64,000 nucleotides of DNA from Lasiosphaeris hirsuta (GCA_030549175.1 JAUKUA010000007.1:1426001-1490000), one strand, 5' to 3'; positions 10,582 through 22,068 are shown, numbered from the stretch's first letter. A program made the numbers and translations. Notes: generated by a model not told the origin, from the sequence alone.

Positions 10582-12076
10582 CTAATCAGTTCCACCATCA
10601 ACTGCCTCTTTCGATAGTTCGGCGTCGTTCTCATAACCCTCAGTCTTCATGTCTGACAAGCCAAGCTCATCCTCCTCGAGAGTTGTGCGATCATACTCTT
10701 CTATCGTCATTTGACTATCTGGCAGGCTGGGGTCGTCTGCCAGACTCTGGACGTAGCTACACGCCAACGGGTCGGTCAGGACAACCGTGAACTCCCTCTG
10801 CCCCTTGATGGCAGAATCCAAGCCGCCAAAGAAACCTGTCCACCGTTGTCGCTCTGAGCCGGCAAAGGAATCACCCCCTTCGCCTGATGATACCCCGCCA
10901 TCGGCCTGGAATATTTGGTTGTGGAGATCTTCGCGCACCTGTGTAAGCAGGCCTTCGACCGTAGTGAAGCGGCCACCTAAGGTGCCCGGGTTGACTGAGA
11001 GGTTGAGTTCGGGGCATTCAAGCTCGCAGCTTTCGCTCTTGAGAATGTCGCGGGCGAGATCTTCGGGCTTCTCAACATGGAGGGTGACCTTTCTACCCCT
11101 TGCCGGGATCTCGCCACCTGTCTTGACATCGTTGGACTTGTAGCCGCAATCATCACAGCTGGTGTTCATAATGACGACTTGGCGGAAATGCGGAATATCC
11201 ACCATCTTCATGTTTGTGGTGCAAGGGTGCATGCAGCCAGGGCAGGAAGCGGGGAACTGATAGATGGTGTCGGGGACGATATTTCCATCTTGGTCCAGCT
11301 CGGCCTCAACAGCAGGGGCTGTATCCGCAAGGCCGAGAGCCTCATTTTGCTCGGGTGTCCGAGCATACTCGTGCTTCTCCCATTTTCCAACACCATCCCG
11401 CATGTCAGGGGTGATAAACGAATTGCCTGCGGGATCGTCGACTGTGACTCGGAACGGAAACGCCTTGCCCTTCAGCATTTGTGTGCCCTTGGTGATAATC
11501 TCCTCAATCTTGGCATAGACCTCGGGTTCCTGATCTTTGCGCGCCTCCTGGCTAACCTTGAGATCATCAACAATGGTGCTCAACAGACCCTCGATGTTTG
11601 TGAGCTGCCCGCGGCCAGCCGGGACTTCAACATTTAGCTCGATAAAATTTACAGTTGCCGTGTCGGACTTGATTACCTGGCGCTCAAAGTCCTCCATAGC
11701 TGTGAGGCGAAGTTCATAGTGGCATCCTTTGATCTGGTAGCTGCCTGCGGGCTGGATCTCGTTGTTTTGGAGGCCACAGTGCTCGCAGGAGAAGGACATG
11801 AGGATGATTTCGCGGAAGTAGGGAATCTTGGTCAAGAGAAGGCGTGTGATTCCCTACAGTGACGGGTCAGTGTAAGTTTTCTTGGATTCTGTAGCTTCTA
11901 CTGACATTTTCATGGCAATTCATGCACATGGACTCGATCTCATCCACAACCTTGCCGTCGTCCTCTTCGTTCTCGACATGGTCGCCATTTACGCCGTTTA
12001 CAGCGTTGGTGATCGGCGCGGAAGTAGGCGCAACCTGTTCAGCCTTCTCGCCGATTGGGTTGAATAATTCAGACAT
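10582..12076 (-). CDS. ZPR1: Zinc finger protein ZPR1
   Basis: Two exons, 11906-12076 and 10582-11853, give 480 aa, typical for ZPR1. The intron (donor GTCAGT, acceptor CTGTAG) falls inside the first zinc finger and keeps phase 0. The protein shows the defining duplicated architecture: finger 1 with Cys51/54 and Cys80/83, its domain to about residue 240, then finger 2 with Cys261/264 and Cys290/293 and a second domain. Each finger is followed by the IPYFREIILMS or IPHFRQVVIMN strand. ZPR1 binds translation elongation factor eEF1A and is an essential folding and stress-response factor in yeast, moving between cytoplasm and nucleus. The N-terminal 50 residues are acidic and low-complexity. It heads a run of three minus-strand genes for CxxC zinc proteins. 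Confidence 0.95.
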
Positions 12077-12293
12077 ATTTATTGCGCTGGTGCTGCTGAA
12101 TGCGACAGTGCGTGGTGTGTTGGGAGAAAAAAAATTTGGAGGGGCAATTCACGATAAAGACGATATGGCGGGGTGGTGACTGCGATAGTGGGGTGTGGTT
12201 AGGCAGCTTATGTCATAGCACATGGAAATGCTGGGCCAAGGCAGCGGCCCCAAGCTTCCCGAAGCTTCGAATGAAAACCCAAGACTAACTCAC

Positions 12294-12905
12294 TTACTTG
12301 GCAATGAAGTCGGCGAGGCTCAGCCCAGATCTCGACCCTTTTGATGCATTGGACTGCTCAAGCAGGGCTTGTAGGCCAGCCTTTCTGGACTTTGCCCTCT
12401 TTTTGCTACTGGCATTTGCGTTGGTCTTCTGGGGTTCTCGGCTTGAAGTTTGAGAAGATTCGATTTTCCCTGGTGCTATTGCCTTGACAAGGCTCTTCAC
12501 AGGGCGTGTATCACGTCTCGAGATTCGTGCAGGGGTTGGTAGCTTGAGCTCGGTAACTCTCCCGCAGTGGCCACAGGTTAGGACTTTGGTTGGGCCATGC
12601 TGTTCCTTGTCAAGCCCGCCTTTTAGCTTCTGATGCGCAACCGAACGAGGCCTCCCCACTAGACTTGTCTTGGGCTTGAAGCTCAAGGTGCTACCTTGTC
12701 CTGGAATCATGATATGGCCACAGCGGCCACACACATGTTCCCTTTGGGGCTCGGGTTGGGGAAGCTTGTGTTCAAACGCGAGTTTATCTCGCTGCCTCAT
12801 ACAAAACGCAGAGATCTGGGGGGATGTTGTCGCTAGCAGATGGCCCGCATCCGTGAGAAATTTCAAGGTGGGAGACAGGTCGTTAGACGGCACGTAGGAC
12901 GACAT
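12294..12905 (-). CDS. Rpr2/Rpp21/Snm1-type RNase P/MRP subunit
   Basis: Single exon, 203 aa. The frame is open upstream to 13145, but the ATG at 12905 is preferred because the protein from there (MSSYVPSNDL...) matches the family layout and the upstream part is not protein-like. An N-terminal helical segment leads to two CxxC pairs, Cys59/62 (VCGRCG) and Cys111/114 (TCGHCG), which form the zinc ribbon that docks on the catalytic RNA. The tail is basic and low-complexity (KKRAKSRK) and ends LSLADFIAK. The family processes tRNA 5' ends (RNase P) or rRNA and other RNAs (RNase MRP) in the nucleus and nucleolus. Whether this is the RNase P subunit (Rpr2) or the MRP subunit (Snm1) cannot be settled from the sequence. 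It starts 217 nt after the ZPR1 ATG on the same strand. Confidence 0.82.
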   Translation of the reverse strand: MSSYVPSNDLSPTLKFLTDAGHLLATTSPQISAFCMRQRDKLAFEHKLPQPEPQREHVCGRCGHIMIPGQGSTLSFKPKTSLVGRPRSVAHQKLKGGLDKEQHGPTKVLTCGHCGRVTELKLPTPARISRRDTRPVKSLVKAIAPGKIESSQTSSREPQKTNANASSKKRAKSRKAGLQALLEQSNASKGSRSGLSLADFIAK

Positions 12906-13147
12906 TGTGTTTGACGTTGGTCGAAGTCCGATCGACAATTGCTTTGTTGTATGCCGAGAGTTTGGGACCGAAGTTGCGTCGTGGGAAGCGTGGGAGCCCC
13001 AGTTGAAAATTCGAACGCATTGACCATCACTGATAAGATATGGACGAGCCACATGTAAATTCGCAGGGTTGAACGCAGAGTGCTCCCTCTCCTTGAAGTT
13101 GCTGGTTATGGAAATAATGAACACCAGAACGACACAACTTCTCAACT

Positions 13148-13890
13148 TCAGGATCTGTTAATCTCCCATTTAAGATCCTTGATGCTGACTTCCTCGCTCG
13201 TCTTCTCATCATAGTCGAACCACTCCCCATCGGTCAACTCAATACCAGAAAATTTAGAGGTTGACTCAAGCCCGTCTGCGAGCCACTCGCCCTACCGCAC
13301 CAAACATCATTAACGCCCTACTTCCAGTCGATAATTGCAAAATATGAAAGGTAACATACCTCAGGAATGAACTCTGTGAACTCTAGACCTCTGCAGTCAA
13401 ACACTAGGATTTTCTGGGGCTTTACTGGATCTGTTTGTTGGTAGGGGGTCGGGGCATCCATTATGGACGCCGATGACTCCCGCTATCACACACTTCGGTC
13501 AGCTCAAATCCAGTTGGGTCTTGGGCCGCTGTTTGCATATTCTGCGATTTACCTTGCAGTTTTTGCACTTCCAAACAAAGTTCGCTTCGCCGCGGCTGCC
13601 GCTCATGTCGTTGGCCTCCTGGTTTGTGTGTTAGCTGGTGACTTGTAAGCAGAGAACAGCAAGAGCCCCTGCCGAAGGCATTCCCTACATATCGGCTGAC
13701 GGAGACGGGGTTAGGGTGTGTCTCCCTGCAAGATGTGCATTGCACCTTGAAGGTGTACCAGAACGGGTTCTCTGCGCTGTCGTCTGGGCGCAAATTTGTG
13801 ACACTAGAAATTTGGGTTAGGAGTAGATGCTAGAGGAGGAGGGAGGACGACTCACCCCGCCAACTCGGCTGTCAGAGTAAGAGCCAGCAT
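13148..13890 (-). CDS. CZIB/DUF866 family CXXC zinc-binding protein
   Basis: Five exons: 13856-13890, 13689-13803, 13553-13618, 13360-13482 and 13148-13291. The 483 nt give 160 aa, exactly the family length, and all joins keep phase. The two CxxC pairs are Cys34/37 (QCTSCRE) and Cys68/71 (KCKNCKRE), on adjacent beta-hairpins. The signature late segments are VFDCRGLEFTEFIPEGEW and GEWFDYDEKTSEEV. Family members (human CZIB, formerly C1orf123; older name UPF0587/DUF866) are small eukaryotic zinc proteins whose molecular role remains poorly defined. The gene is unusually intron-dense for its size. It is easy to miss because no single exon is longer than 144 nt. It shares a 559-nt divergent promoter with the plus-strand gene at 14450. 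Confidence 0.92.
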
Positions 13891-14449
13891 TCTCTTAGTA
13901 GGTTCAAATGCTACACGAAGGTCTCTCACTGGAAAACACTGTAGATGATAGAATCTGAAGAAAAATACCAAGGTAGGTGTCAGTGGTCTTCAGCTGAGAG
14001 AGCTGCCCAGAGCTGGAGCTGCTCGTGCAATGGAGGGGCAGCTACTCCAGGCTGATGCCCCGCCTAGGGGTTACCATGCCCCTCATCAATAACCTCTCTA
14101 TACGAATATTAATTTGCGGACGGAGGATCCAACTTGAGCAGAACATGACCCTATATATGGAAAGGTGCTCCGTAACCTGACAAAGTGAGATAATGGGCTA
14201 TGATCTCTTTCCTGCGCGCGGGAAGAAGAAAACACGCCAGGGTATTATTGCTGATACTGCCGAGTGAGCGTAGTGATGCTCGGATAACTGCATAGCTAAG
14301 TGCTTCCTACCCGTCGCCCCTGACACTGCACGGCCCACATCAAATTATTGCTCAATAGTGCTCAATCGGCGGCTCCCCATAGTCGCGCGACATCCGAACT
14401 GGCCCCCAACACGTCATGCACACCCAACGTTGAACGACATGCTGCGACG
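13891..14449. promoter_or_regulatory. Divergent promoter region
   Basis: This 559-nt segment lies between the starts of the CZIB-family gene (-) and the helical-repeat gene (+). Nothing coding is supported, although the plus frame stays open from 14348. A TATATATGG stretch occurs near 14152-14160. Confidence 0.5.
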
Positions 14450-16747
14450 ATGCAGGGAATCTGGTCAATGGTCCGCCCCCGGGGCTGCCACTGCCAGACA
14501 TGTTTACGAGCAGTGCGCACCATCGCCCGTCGAGCGACGTCGACAGCGACAAGCCCGGGCCGCCGCAAGGTCCTCGCCAGTGATGTCTTCACCGCGTGTT
14601 ACAGCGCCATTATGGCTACCGCTGCCGTTCTCGATGCCAGTAAGAGGGACGAGCGGAGACGCGAGCTTGATACCAGGATAGACCAGGCGAAGAACAGTCT
14701 CGCCAGGCTCATGGAGAAGTCGACTGCTACCGACCTGGCGCAAATCGTTACGGACGCCCGCTCTTATCCGAGCCCACGCCTTGACACCTCACAGACACCA
14801 TTGGATGTCTTGAACGCAATTTGCAGGCTGCGGCCGGAATTTGAAGCTCTCCATGGGATAACTTCGCGGACAAGAGAGCGGACTGTCAGGGTGCTCCATC
14901 GAGATTTCGAGCTGCGAGTTGATGCTCCCGGCGCAGGGGGGATGTTGAGTCTGGCTAGGTGTGAAAATGCCATCGCTTCCGAGCAAGCCAATAGCACGAC
15001 AACACAACGAGAGCCGGCTACTCCATATCAATTTTCCAAGAGTGTCGACATGGTCAACGACCTTATCGACAACCTACTGAAGGAGGCCTACCTGCAGATA
15101 GAGCTTGAGACGCCCAACTCCGCACCTTCACCAAATAGCCTCGACTCCGCCTGGAACGCGATCCGCATGCTGCGGTCCGACAACTACCCTCGCTACAATC
15201 ATCCCGAGGTTGACCCTAATACTGCTGTCGATGTTCGGGCTCGGTTGAACACAGTCAACAACAAGATTCTCTCTGAATGGGTGGCTCCACGTAGGGAGAG
15301 GTTCGTGGCAAAGATCTGCTATAACCTCCTGGTCACTCCTTACCCCCCGGGTGTCCAAAACTACAATAACCTCATCCTGGGCTTCACCCAGATTGGGGAA
15401 CACCGCTTAGCGCAGGTCGTGGTGGATTCCTTCTTGTTCAAGAGTCATCTTAGGCCGACACAAGCGACGACTCTTTGTCTCTTGCAGCATTACCGACTGA
15501 AAAAAGACCTGGCTGGGTTTCACGGTATTATTCGGCGTTTTCTTGGCCACGACCCCCGGGGGATCGGCCTACGGCGAAAGCTCACACCCGACGTCTGTCG
15601 TTATCCCAGACTTCGAGACTGGGCCAACAATGCCGATGTCGTTGTTTTCAATGGCTATGTTATTGAGCGCGCTAAGCTGGAGCAGCCCCATTTCGAGGCA
15701 ATTCTCGAAGGCTTACTCGACTTCAAGATGATCAGGCAAGCTGCCAGCCTCTTTGTTGCTTGTCTCCGAGATAAGTGTGCCCTGAGTGTTGAGCTCCTGG
15801 ACCGGTTACTCCGCGCCTGCACCACGAGCTGTGACTTTGGAGCTGCTAGAATTCTTATTGATGGCTTATTCCGCAACATGGGCGAGACTACAACCATGAT
15901 TCTTGGGCCAGTCTTGGGGCCCAGGGGGCCCAATGTCGAATTAGCTAGGAAAGTTCGACTTCTACTCAACATCCGATGGGCGCATTTGGTTGAGGGCGAT
16001 TCAATAACAAACAACCCATCGGTCCCCCGCGCCTCGCCAATGGCCAACCGGGTTACCCATCTTGCAACCTCGCTATGGCTAGCAGAGATCTCTGCCCAAA
16101 CCAATTCCTTGACGGAAAAGCTAAAGGTGGTCAAAACAGCACTTTTTGGAGAAGGGGCTCTAAGTGTCCGGCTTGACTCTGCATTAGCTGTCTTTGCAGA
16201 TGCTTCTAGTCAACAGTTAGACGTCTTGCTAGAGCGCAACGATCGAACGCGGCGTATGGCAAGATTTTATTGGTTATACCAGCAAACACTATCTTCGCAG
16301 GAGATGATCAGGGCAGCGGAGGGCGAGATATTTCGTGTGCTGGAAAAAACTATATTGTGGTCCACAAATATGTGGAAGCAGACGGATGCGGGTCTTCTAA
16401 GGAATCTGGTTTGCTTTTACCAGCAATCACAGGTCTCTGATACAAGGCCGAGCCAAATCGTATCTTGTTTTGCCAAAAGTCGGGAGCTGGATGCCCAGTT
16501 GCGGGCCGTACTCTTAGAGGCAATCCCGTTATCCATCGAGGTGGAAGGGGAAGCTCGGCAAGAGGCTGTGGAGGAGAAATCGCTGGATGAGCTCTTTGTT
16601 GCTTCTCTGGAATACCTAGAGAGCTTGAACACCAATAGACAGGCTACAGAAGACCTGTGGGCGGTGTTTGCAGCTAAGGTTCCGAAAAAGGAGACTTACC
16701 TTCAGCTGCTCCGTCGTGGACTGCAGCGTCCGCTTGCGCCAGTTTAA
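14450..16747 (+). CDS. Probable mitochondrial helical-repeat (PPR-like) protein
   Basis: Single exon, 765 aa from the ATG at 14450; an in-frame ATG at 14348 would add 34 residues. I prefer 14450 because the following segment (MQGIWSMVRPRGCHC...AVRTIARRATSTATSP) is rich in Arg, Ser, Thr and Ala and nearly free of acids, like a mitochondrial presequence. The rest is almost wholly helical, with paired-helix segments such as YNNLILGFTQIGEHRLAQVV and FEAILEGLLDFKMIRQAASL that resemble divergent pentatricopeptide repeats. A Cys pair occurs at CHCQTC near the N-terminus. Fungal PPR-like proteins generally act in mitochondrial RNA stability, processing or translation. I do not recognise the specific family member, so the RNA-binding role is inference. 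Confidence 0.7.
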   Translation: MQGIWSMVRPRGCHCQTCLRAVRTIARRATSTATSPGRRKVLASDVFTACYSAIMATAAVLDASKRDERRRELDTRIDQAKNSLARLMEKSTATDLAQIVTDARSYPSPRLDTSQTPLDVLNAICRLRPEFEALHGITSRTRERTVRVLHRDFELRVDAPGAGGMLSLARCENAIASEQANSTTTQREPATPYQFSKSVDMVNDLIDNLLKEAYLQIELETPNSAPSPNSLDSAWNAIRMLRSDNYPRYNHPEVDPNTAVDVRARLNTVNNKILSEWVAPRRERFVAKICYNLLVTPYPPGVQNYNNLILGFTQIGEHRLAQVVVDSFLFKSHLRPTQATTLCLLQHYRLKKDLAGFHGIIRRFLGHDPRGIGLRRKLTPDVCRYPRLRDWANNADVVVFNGYVIERAKLEQPHFEAILEGLLDFKMIRQAASLFVACLRDKCALSVELLDRLLRACTTSCDFGAARILIDGLFRNMGETTTMILGPVLGPRGPNVELARKVRLLLNIRWAHLVEGDSITNNPSVPRASPMANRVTHLATSLWLAEISAQTNSLTEKLKVVKTALFGEGALSVRLDSALAVFADASSQQLDVLLERNDRTRRMARFYWLYQQTLSSQEMIRAAEGEIFRVLEKTILWSTNMWKQTDAGLLRNLVCFYQQSQVSDTRPSQIVSCFAKSRELDAQLRAVLLEAIPLSIEVEGEARQEAVEEKSLDELFVASLEYLESLNTNRQATEDLWAVFAAKVPKKETYLQLLRRGLQRPLAPV

Positions 16748-18336
16748 AACGGGTAGCATCAGCACCGGCATGGGCTATGTGTAGTATAAACTAGACGGCA
16801 GTCGGTCTTTTTGCGGTATAAATAGGCCAAAGAGTTGGGTAGGGGCTGCTTGGAAGCCTGCATAGACTATTACATTGGAGGTGGAAGGTCCATAACGAGG
16901 ATGATACCCTTTTTTCTATAGGAGCGGAGAAGTTTGAACATGCAACGTGCACATTCGGTGGCGAAGGACGAGTTGAAGTCTGCCCCCACGATGCTTGTGC
17001 CCAAGGCTGAGGGTTTGTGCTCCCCCTTTATTACGAAATCACAGACAAGGCTAGGCCCAGACGACGAGACTTCTGGAAAAAGGCGCGTCACTTGACACCC
17101 GTCATCTGCCCTTCGGTGCCACGGATGGCGGTCGCGGTACCTGACTAATGCTAGAAGGGTCTTGGTGACACACGAGTCACGAGCCGAGCCTGTCTTATTT
17201 TAGGTTGTGTCGTTGTTCCAGTCTAAACCTTTTGATGCTAGCATTGCATGCCAACAACGTTGGCTCGGGAGCGGTGAGTCGACTGCGGCTAGATAGTCCT
17301 GACCGAGCACGGTGCGACGTGGAGCCTGCAGGGCGCAATTTGAAGTCAATAACAAGAGTGCGGGACATTTGGAAGAATGGGAAAAGAGGGTGTCATGTTG
17401 ATTTTGCGATGATGCCTCTTGCTCCGGCACGGGTGTCTCAGCAGCGCTGCGTATGGTTGGAAGTTGGCTGGAGTGATGGAGTGACTGGATTCAATTCGGT
17501 GTGCTGGAACCTCGCTGGAACCTTGAGGTGGTGGGACCAAAGACGGGACGGACGTGGAGCAATTGGCCAATAGGAGAGATGCGCTTTGCACCGGACGCCA
17601 CGGCGAGCAGGCATTGGGTCGGACCTGCCCAGTGATTCCTCCTCAATGCCTACTGCAAGGCGAGAAAGCCGGCCATTTCCCCAGTTGCAGCAGAAATGCA
17701 GCAAATGTGGTATGAGCTCATCAGGCATGCCTGGCATCGTAACTCCGGAATCCATGGGCAACCCTGAGTGGGTTTCTCAAACGGCGGGTTTCCTGTTAGC
17801 TGTTGCTATCACGGGACCCGTTCCGCGTCCCTGTCCGTCTCACCCGCTCACTCAATTTACTTGGTGGGCGACGGCTGGCTTCCTTTGTCCACCTTCTCAT
17901 CCCATGCCCGTGGCTCTGATACCTATTGTTTACCTTTCAGGGATCTGGTCTCACCGATTTGCTGCCTTTCTTCAAGTTCACCCTCCTTGCTTACCTAACG
18001 CCTGGACTGTATCGGGGTCACCAGCACTGGCACCCAGCATCCGGCAGTCTCCATCACATCTGCTCGTTGCGTGCTCTCTGATCAGGGTGCGAGGGCCACA
18101 CAGAGACTTTCTCGCGTAACGTATTTCGTTGCTGTTTCGTGGCCTTTTTCCCACTTATATAAAATGCAGGCCCAGGGTTGTTAGTAGTTCCCCATCTAAC
18201 ACTCCCTTGGCTGCGACAACCTCGGCTTTTCTTCTATTGGCCTGTCACACAGACCTCGCCGTGCTCTTATCGTCTTCACACCGCGTCCTGGGTATTCGTG
18301 CCCAGCTCGGCCTGCAACGCCACGAGTTACCCCATC
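16748..18336. other. 1.6-kb gene-free region and GDE1 promoter
   Basis: No supported gene is present. Directly after the previous stop there is a good TATA box (TATAAATAG, 16817-16825) with no plus-strand ORF behind it. A 73-codon minus-strand frame (16870-17091) has no recognisable match. The right half is pyrimidine-rich and serves as the promoter and leader of the SPX-ankyrin-GDPD gene. Confidence 0.45.
18156..18164 (+). promoter_or_regulatory. TATA box of the GDE1-type gene
   Basis: TATATAAAA lies 181 nt upstream of the ATG at 18337, a normal fungal spacing allowing for a 5' UTR. A strong TATA fits an inducible gene. Confidence 0.55.
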
Positions 18337-21300
18337 ATGAAGTTTGGTAGGAAGTATGTTCTCACACCACTCACCCGCTCAAACTCTCACCCTTTAGCGG
18401 CGTTGGATAGACCATGGAGCTTACACCACCTGCAGCCTCCCCCGTAATCAAGTCCCCGAGTGGGCAGCCTCATATATCAACTACAAGGGCCTCAAGAAGT
18501 TGGTGAAAGCTGTAGCTACAGCTGCACAGAATAGAGAACAAGTGGACTTAGCAGGTGGGATCCCCTAACGGATGCTAGGGAAGGGCCCGAGCCCGTTCGA
18601 CTCAACCTAACCAAAACATCATGACAGAGTTCTTCTTCGCCCTAGACCGGAACCTAGAAGATGTCGACTCATTCTACAACAAGAAGTACGCCGACTTCTG
18701 CCGCCGGCTCAAAGTGCTCCAGGACCGGTATGGCAGCACCCCGGAAGCTGTCAATAACCTCGACGACGATGAGATTGAGGAACTCATGGGCGCACTTCTG
18801 GAGCTCCGCAGCCAGCTGAGGAATCTTCAGTGGTTTGGCGAGATCAATCGCCGCGGCTTCGTCAAGATTACCAAGAAGCTAGACAAGAAGGTCCCTAATA
18901 CGACCACCCAGCACCGCTACATCTCGACAAAAGTTGACCCAAGGCCGTTTGCCAAGGACTCTGCTACGGGGCGCTTACTGTCCGATATCAACAAATGGCT
19001 TTCTGTGCTCGGCGATTTGCAAAATGCCGACGATGCCAAGTCAGAGCGCTCTTCGCGCTCTCTCGGGCGGGCTTCGGCGAAAGCCATGCTTTCCGTTCCT
19101 ACGACGCTTCTCGATAGGTTAGATCAGGCAATCCGGAAAGACGACGTAGCGGCTCTCGAGACCGGACTGGCCGAGGGGGACCTTGCAGGCGCCGACGCTC
19201 CTCCACAGAACATGTTGCTTAACTTGCTTCAGAGGTCAGTATCGGCTCGCTCGAGGAAATCTATCGAGTTCCTTCTTGAGAGAATCACGTCTCTCGATGA
19301 GCCAGATGACATCAATGGGCGTAACTGTATCCACAGACTGGTCATTCATATTGGCCGCACGAAAACGGCCTCGTCAAACAGGGCCGAAGCAGACACGGGG
19401 GCATACCCATTCCCCAGCACTGTCCAGCAGTATGCCCAGCACTATCTCACTCCAGCCACGTCACCTCTACCGGCGCCGCGAGCCAGCAACATCAAGGAGA
19501 CGAGCCTACTGGGCAAGGATGACGAAGCAGTGCAGATGCTTCTATATCTCCTCGAGAAGCTATTGCCAAAACAAAGGAGTGCCCTTGATTCGAGAGACGT
19601 ATTTGGGCGTACACCGCTCCACTACGCCGCTCAGTTTGGGTTTGTCATAGTGTGTCAGATTATCATGAGCAAGATGCAGCAGTGGGGCCAGTTCAACGTC
19701 GAGAACGGCATCGACGCACCAGAGTGGCAGGATAAGGACGGCAATGCGCCATTGCATCTCAGCGTCCTTGGTGGCCACCCCTTGACGACCAAGGCCCTGC
19801 TCCAGGGCGAGAATTGGAAGGGCGTGAGCGACAACAAGGCCGAGATGCGACGTGCTATTTCAAAGTCAAGCGCAGTACTTGCGATTGCCACGAGGGCCAA
19901 CTTCAAGTTCATCGTCAAGATGCTTGTCGATGCTGGTGTTGATATCAACTGGCAGGACAAGACCGGCGAAACCGCTCTGCATATTGCCGCGAGGTTCGGC
20001 CACGATGACTGTGCAAGAGTGTTACTGAAAGGCACAGATCAACAAAAAGCCAACCTGGAGCTGGCCGAGAAGTCATTTGCTTGGACGCCCCTCCATATCG
20101 CGGCCGTTGACGGTCACCTGTCTGTTGCTCAGCTGCTGGTGGACGCCGGGGCGGATGTTGACAAGGTGGATTCGTCGGGGTGGACGGCGAAGGAACACGC
20201 TGCACTGAGGGGACACCTTCCAATTGCTCGCCTGCTCGCTGCCCACAGCCGGCTTGGAGATGAGACGGCCCCTAGCTGGGACGACGAGAAGCCGGTTGCC
20301 AGCACTATACGCTCGGAGATTGCCTCTTTGGAAGACAGACGTTCGAACCTCCCCTCTCGGCCAGCAGAGCCGGTTAAGACTTTTGGTCACCGGTATCTGA
20401 AGAACGAGAGCTTGGTGCTCGTCAGTCTAGGCTCTATGGACATGCGAAAAAACATCGAGGCGGTGAAGTTGGACCGAGTCCCGCTCAACGAAGCCCATAC
20501 CACCCAGCTAGACACGGCCCTCTCGATCGTAGTATCAGCACATGGAGCCCACGGCGAGCCATCCATCATTGATCTTCCAGTTCACGAGAATGTTTCAACC
20601 GAGCCTATTGTTTTTACCACGACGGACGCTAGCAAGGTCAAACTTCTTTTTGACATTGTGCCAACTTACTCCGGAAACGAGAAGAATAAGATTGGGCGCG
20701 GAGTTGCGCTGCTATCCAGTGTTCGCCCTACGATCGGGGCCAAGCGGATGAATTTACAGGGCGATGTTTGCGTCCCTATACTGTCCTCCAACCTCGATGT
20801 CATTGGGACAGTCAACTTCAACTTCCTTGTCATCACTCCGTTCTCGCACCCCCACATGGAGGTGACATCAAGGCAGACGTACTGGAAGAAGCTAACGGGC
20901 CCCATGGTCATCGGCCATCGGGGCCTGGGGAAGAACCTAGCCTCGAGCAAGTCCTTGCAGCTAGGCGAGAACACCGTGCCCTCGTTCATCGCCGCGGCAA
21001 ATCTTGGAGCTCAATACGTCGAGTTCGACGTCCAACTTACCAAAGACCACGTCCCGGTGATCTATCACGATTTCTTGGTCAGCGAAACTGGCTTCGACGC
21101 ACCAGTACATACTCTGACCCTGGAGCAATTTCTGCACATCAACTCGGACTCGTCCCGATCCGGGCCGCCGGCCAAGGCGCAGCATAGGCAACTCAAGATG
21201 GCACGGAGCAACAGCCCTGGGCCGCGGCAGCGGTCCATGTCGATGGACCACCCAGGACAGGAGTATGGTAAGACGCACATGGAAGAGCGCATGAAGCATA

Positions 21301-22068
21301 CTCGCGACTTCAAGGAGAAGGGATTCAAGGCCAACTCACGCGGCAACTTTATCCAGGCGCCATTCGCGACGCTCGAGGATCTGTTCCACAAGTTGCCCGG
21401 CTCTGTCGGGTTCAACATTGAGATGAAGTACCCGATGCTGCACGAGAGCGAGGAGCATGAGATGGACACGTACGCGGTAGAGCTGAACTCGTTTTGTGAC
21501 ACCGTTCTGACCAAGGTCTACGACTTGGCAGGTGATAGGCACATCATTTTCAGCTCGTTCAACCCAGACATCTGTCTGTGTTTGAGTTTCAAGCAGCCGA
21601 GCATTCCAATCTTGTTCCTCACGGATGCGGGGAGCTGCGTGGTGGGTGATATTCGGGCGAGCAGCTTGCAGGAGGCTATCCGGTTTGCGAGCCGGTGGAA
21701 CTTGCTGGGGATTGTGAGCTATGCCGAGCCGTTTGTGAATAGCCCGCGCCTGGTGAGGGTGGTGAAGCAGAGTGGGCTGGTGTGTGTGAGCTACGGGACA
21801 CAGAATAATGAACCGAAGTTGGTTCAGGTAAGTTTCTATTCTAAACTCCTGCGGACATGGCTGATATCCTGGTTAGCGACAAGTGAAGGAGGGCATCGAT
21901 GCGGTTATCGTCGACTGTGTGTTGGCGATTCGGAAGGGTTTGACCAAGGATGAAGAGAATGGGGCTGGGTTGGAAAAGACGGCCAAAGCTGTGGCAGAGA
22001 GCCAGGGAAATGGGAATGGGGACGCGAATGGGAATAGCGAGGTGTTGGACGGGTTTGTTAGTCTTTGA
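18337..22068 (+). CDS. GDE1: GDE1-type glycerophosphodiesterase with SPX and ankyrin repeats
   Basis: Four exons, 18337-18353, 18436-18554, 18628-21827 and 21877-22068, give 1175 aa. The 17-nt first exon is supported by the SPX opening it creates (MKFGRNLPRNQVPEWA). The SPX domain covers roughly residues 1-200. At least five ankyrin repeats lie at about 350-590 (for example TPLHYAAQFG, TALHIAARFG, TPLHIAAVDG), then a beta-rich linker region, then a GDPD domain from about 800 with GHRGLGKN, the EFDVQLTKD segment and a conserved HD. The HRG His, Glu, Asp and second His of the active site all look intact, and the VPEW opening is closer to yeast Gde1 than to Pho81. Gde1 hydrolyses glycerophosphocholine in the cytosol to glycerol-3-phosphate and choline; SPX domains sense inositol pyrophosphate and phosphate state. 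A low-complexity Ser/Pro/Arg insert sits inside the GDPD domain. The distinction from Pho81/NUC-2 rests on memory of the N-terminus. Confidence 0.88.

Noticed and set aside
16870..17091. 73-codon minus-strand frame after the helical-repeat gene
   Set aside because: It has somewhat protein-like composition, but no recognisable family and no upstream exon that could join to it.
18589..18600. tRNA B-box-like word (cccgttcgactc) in an intron of the GDE1-type gene
   Set aside because: No A-box or cloverleaf can be folded around it.
20961..21514. Minus-strand frames opposite the GDPD domain
   Set aside because: They are mirror frames of a well-supported exon and have no independent support.
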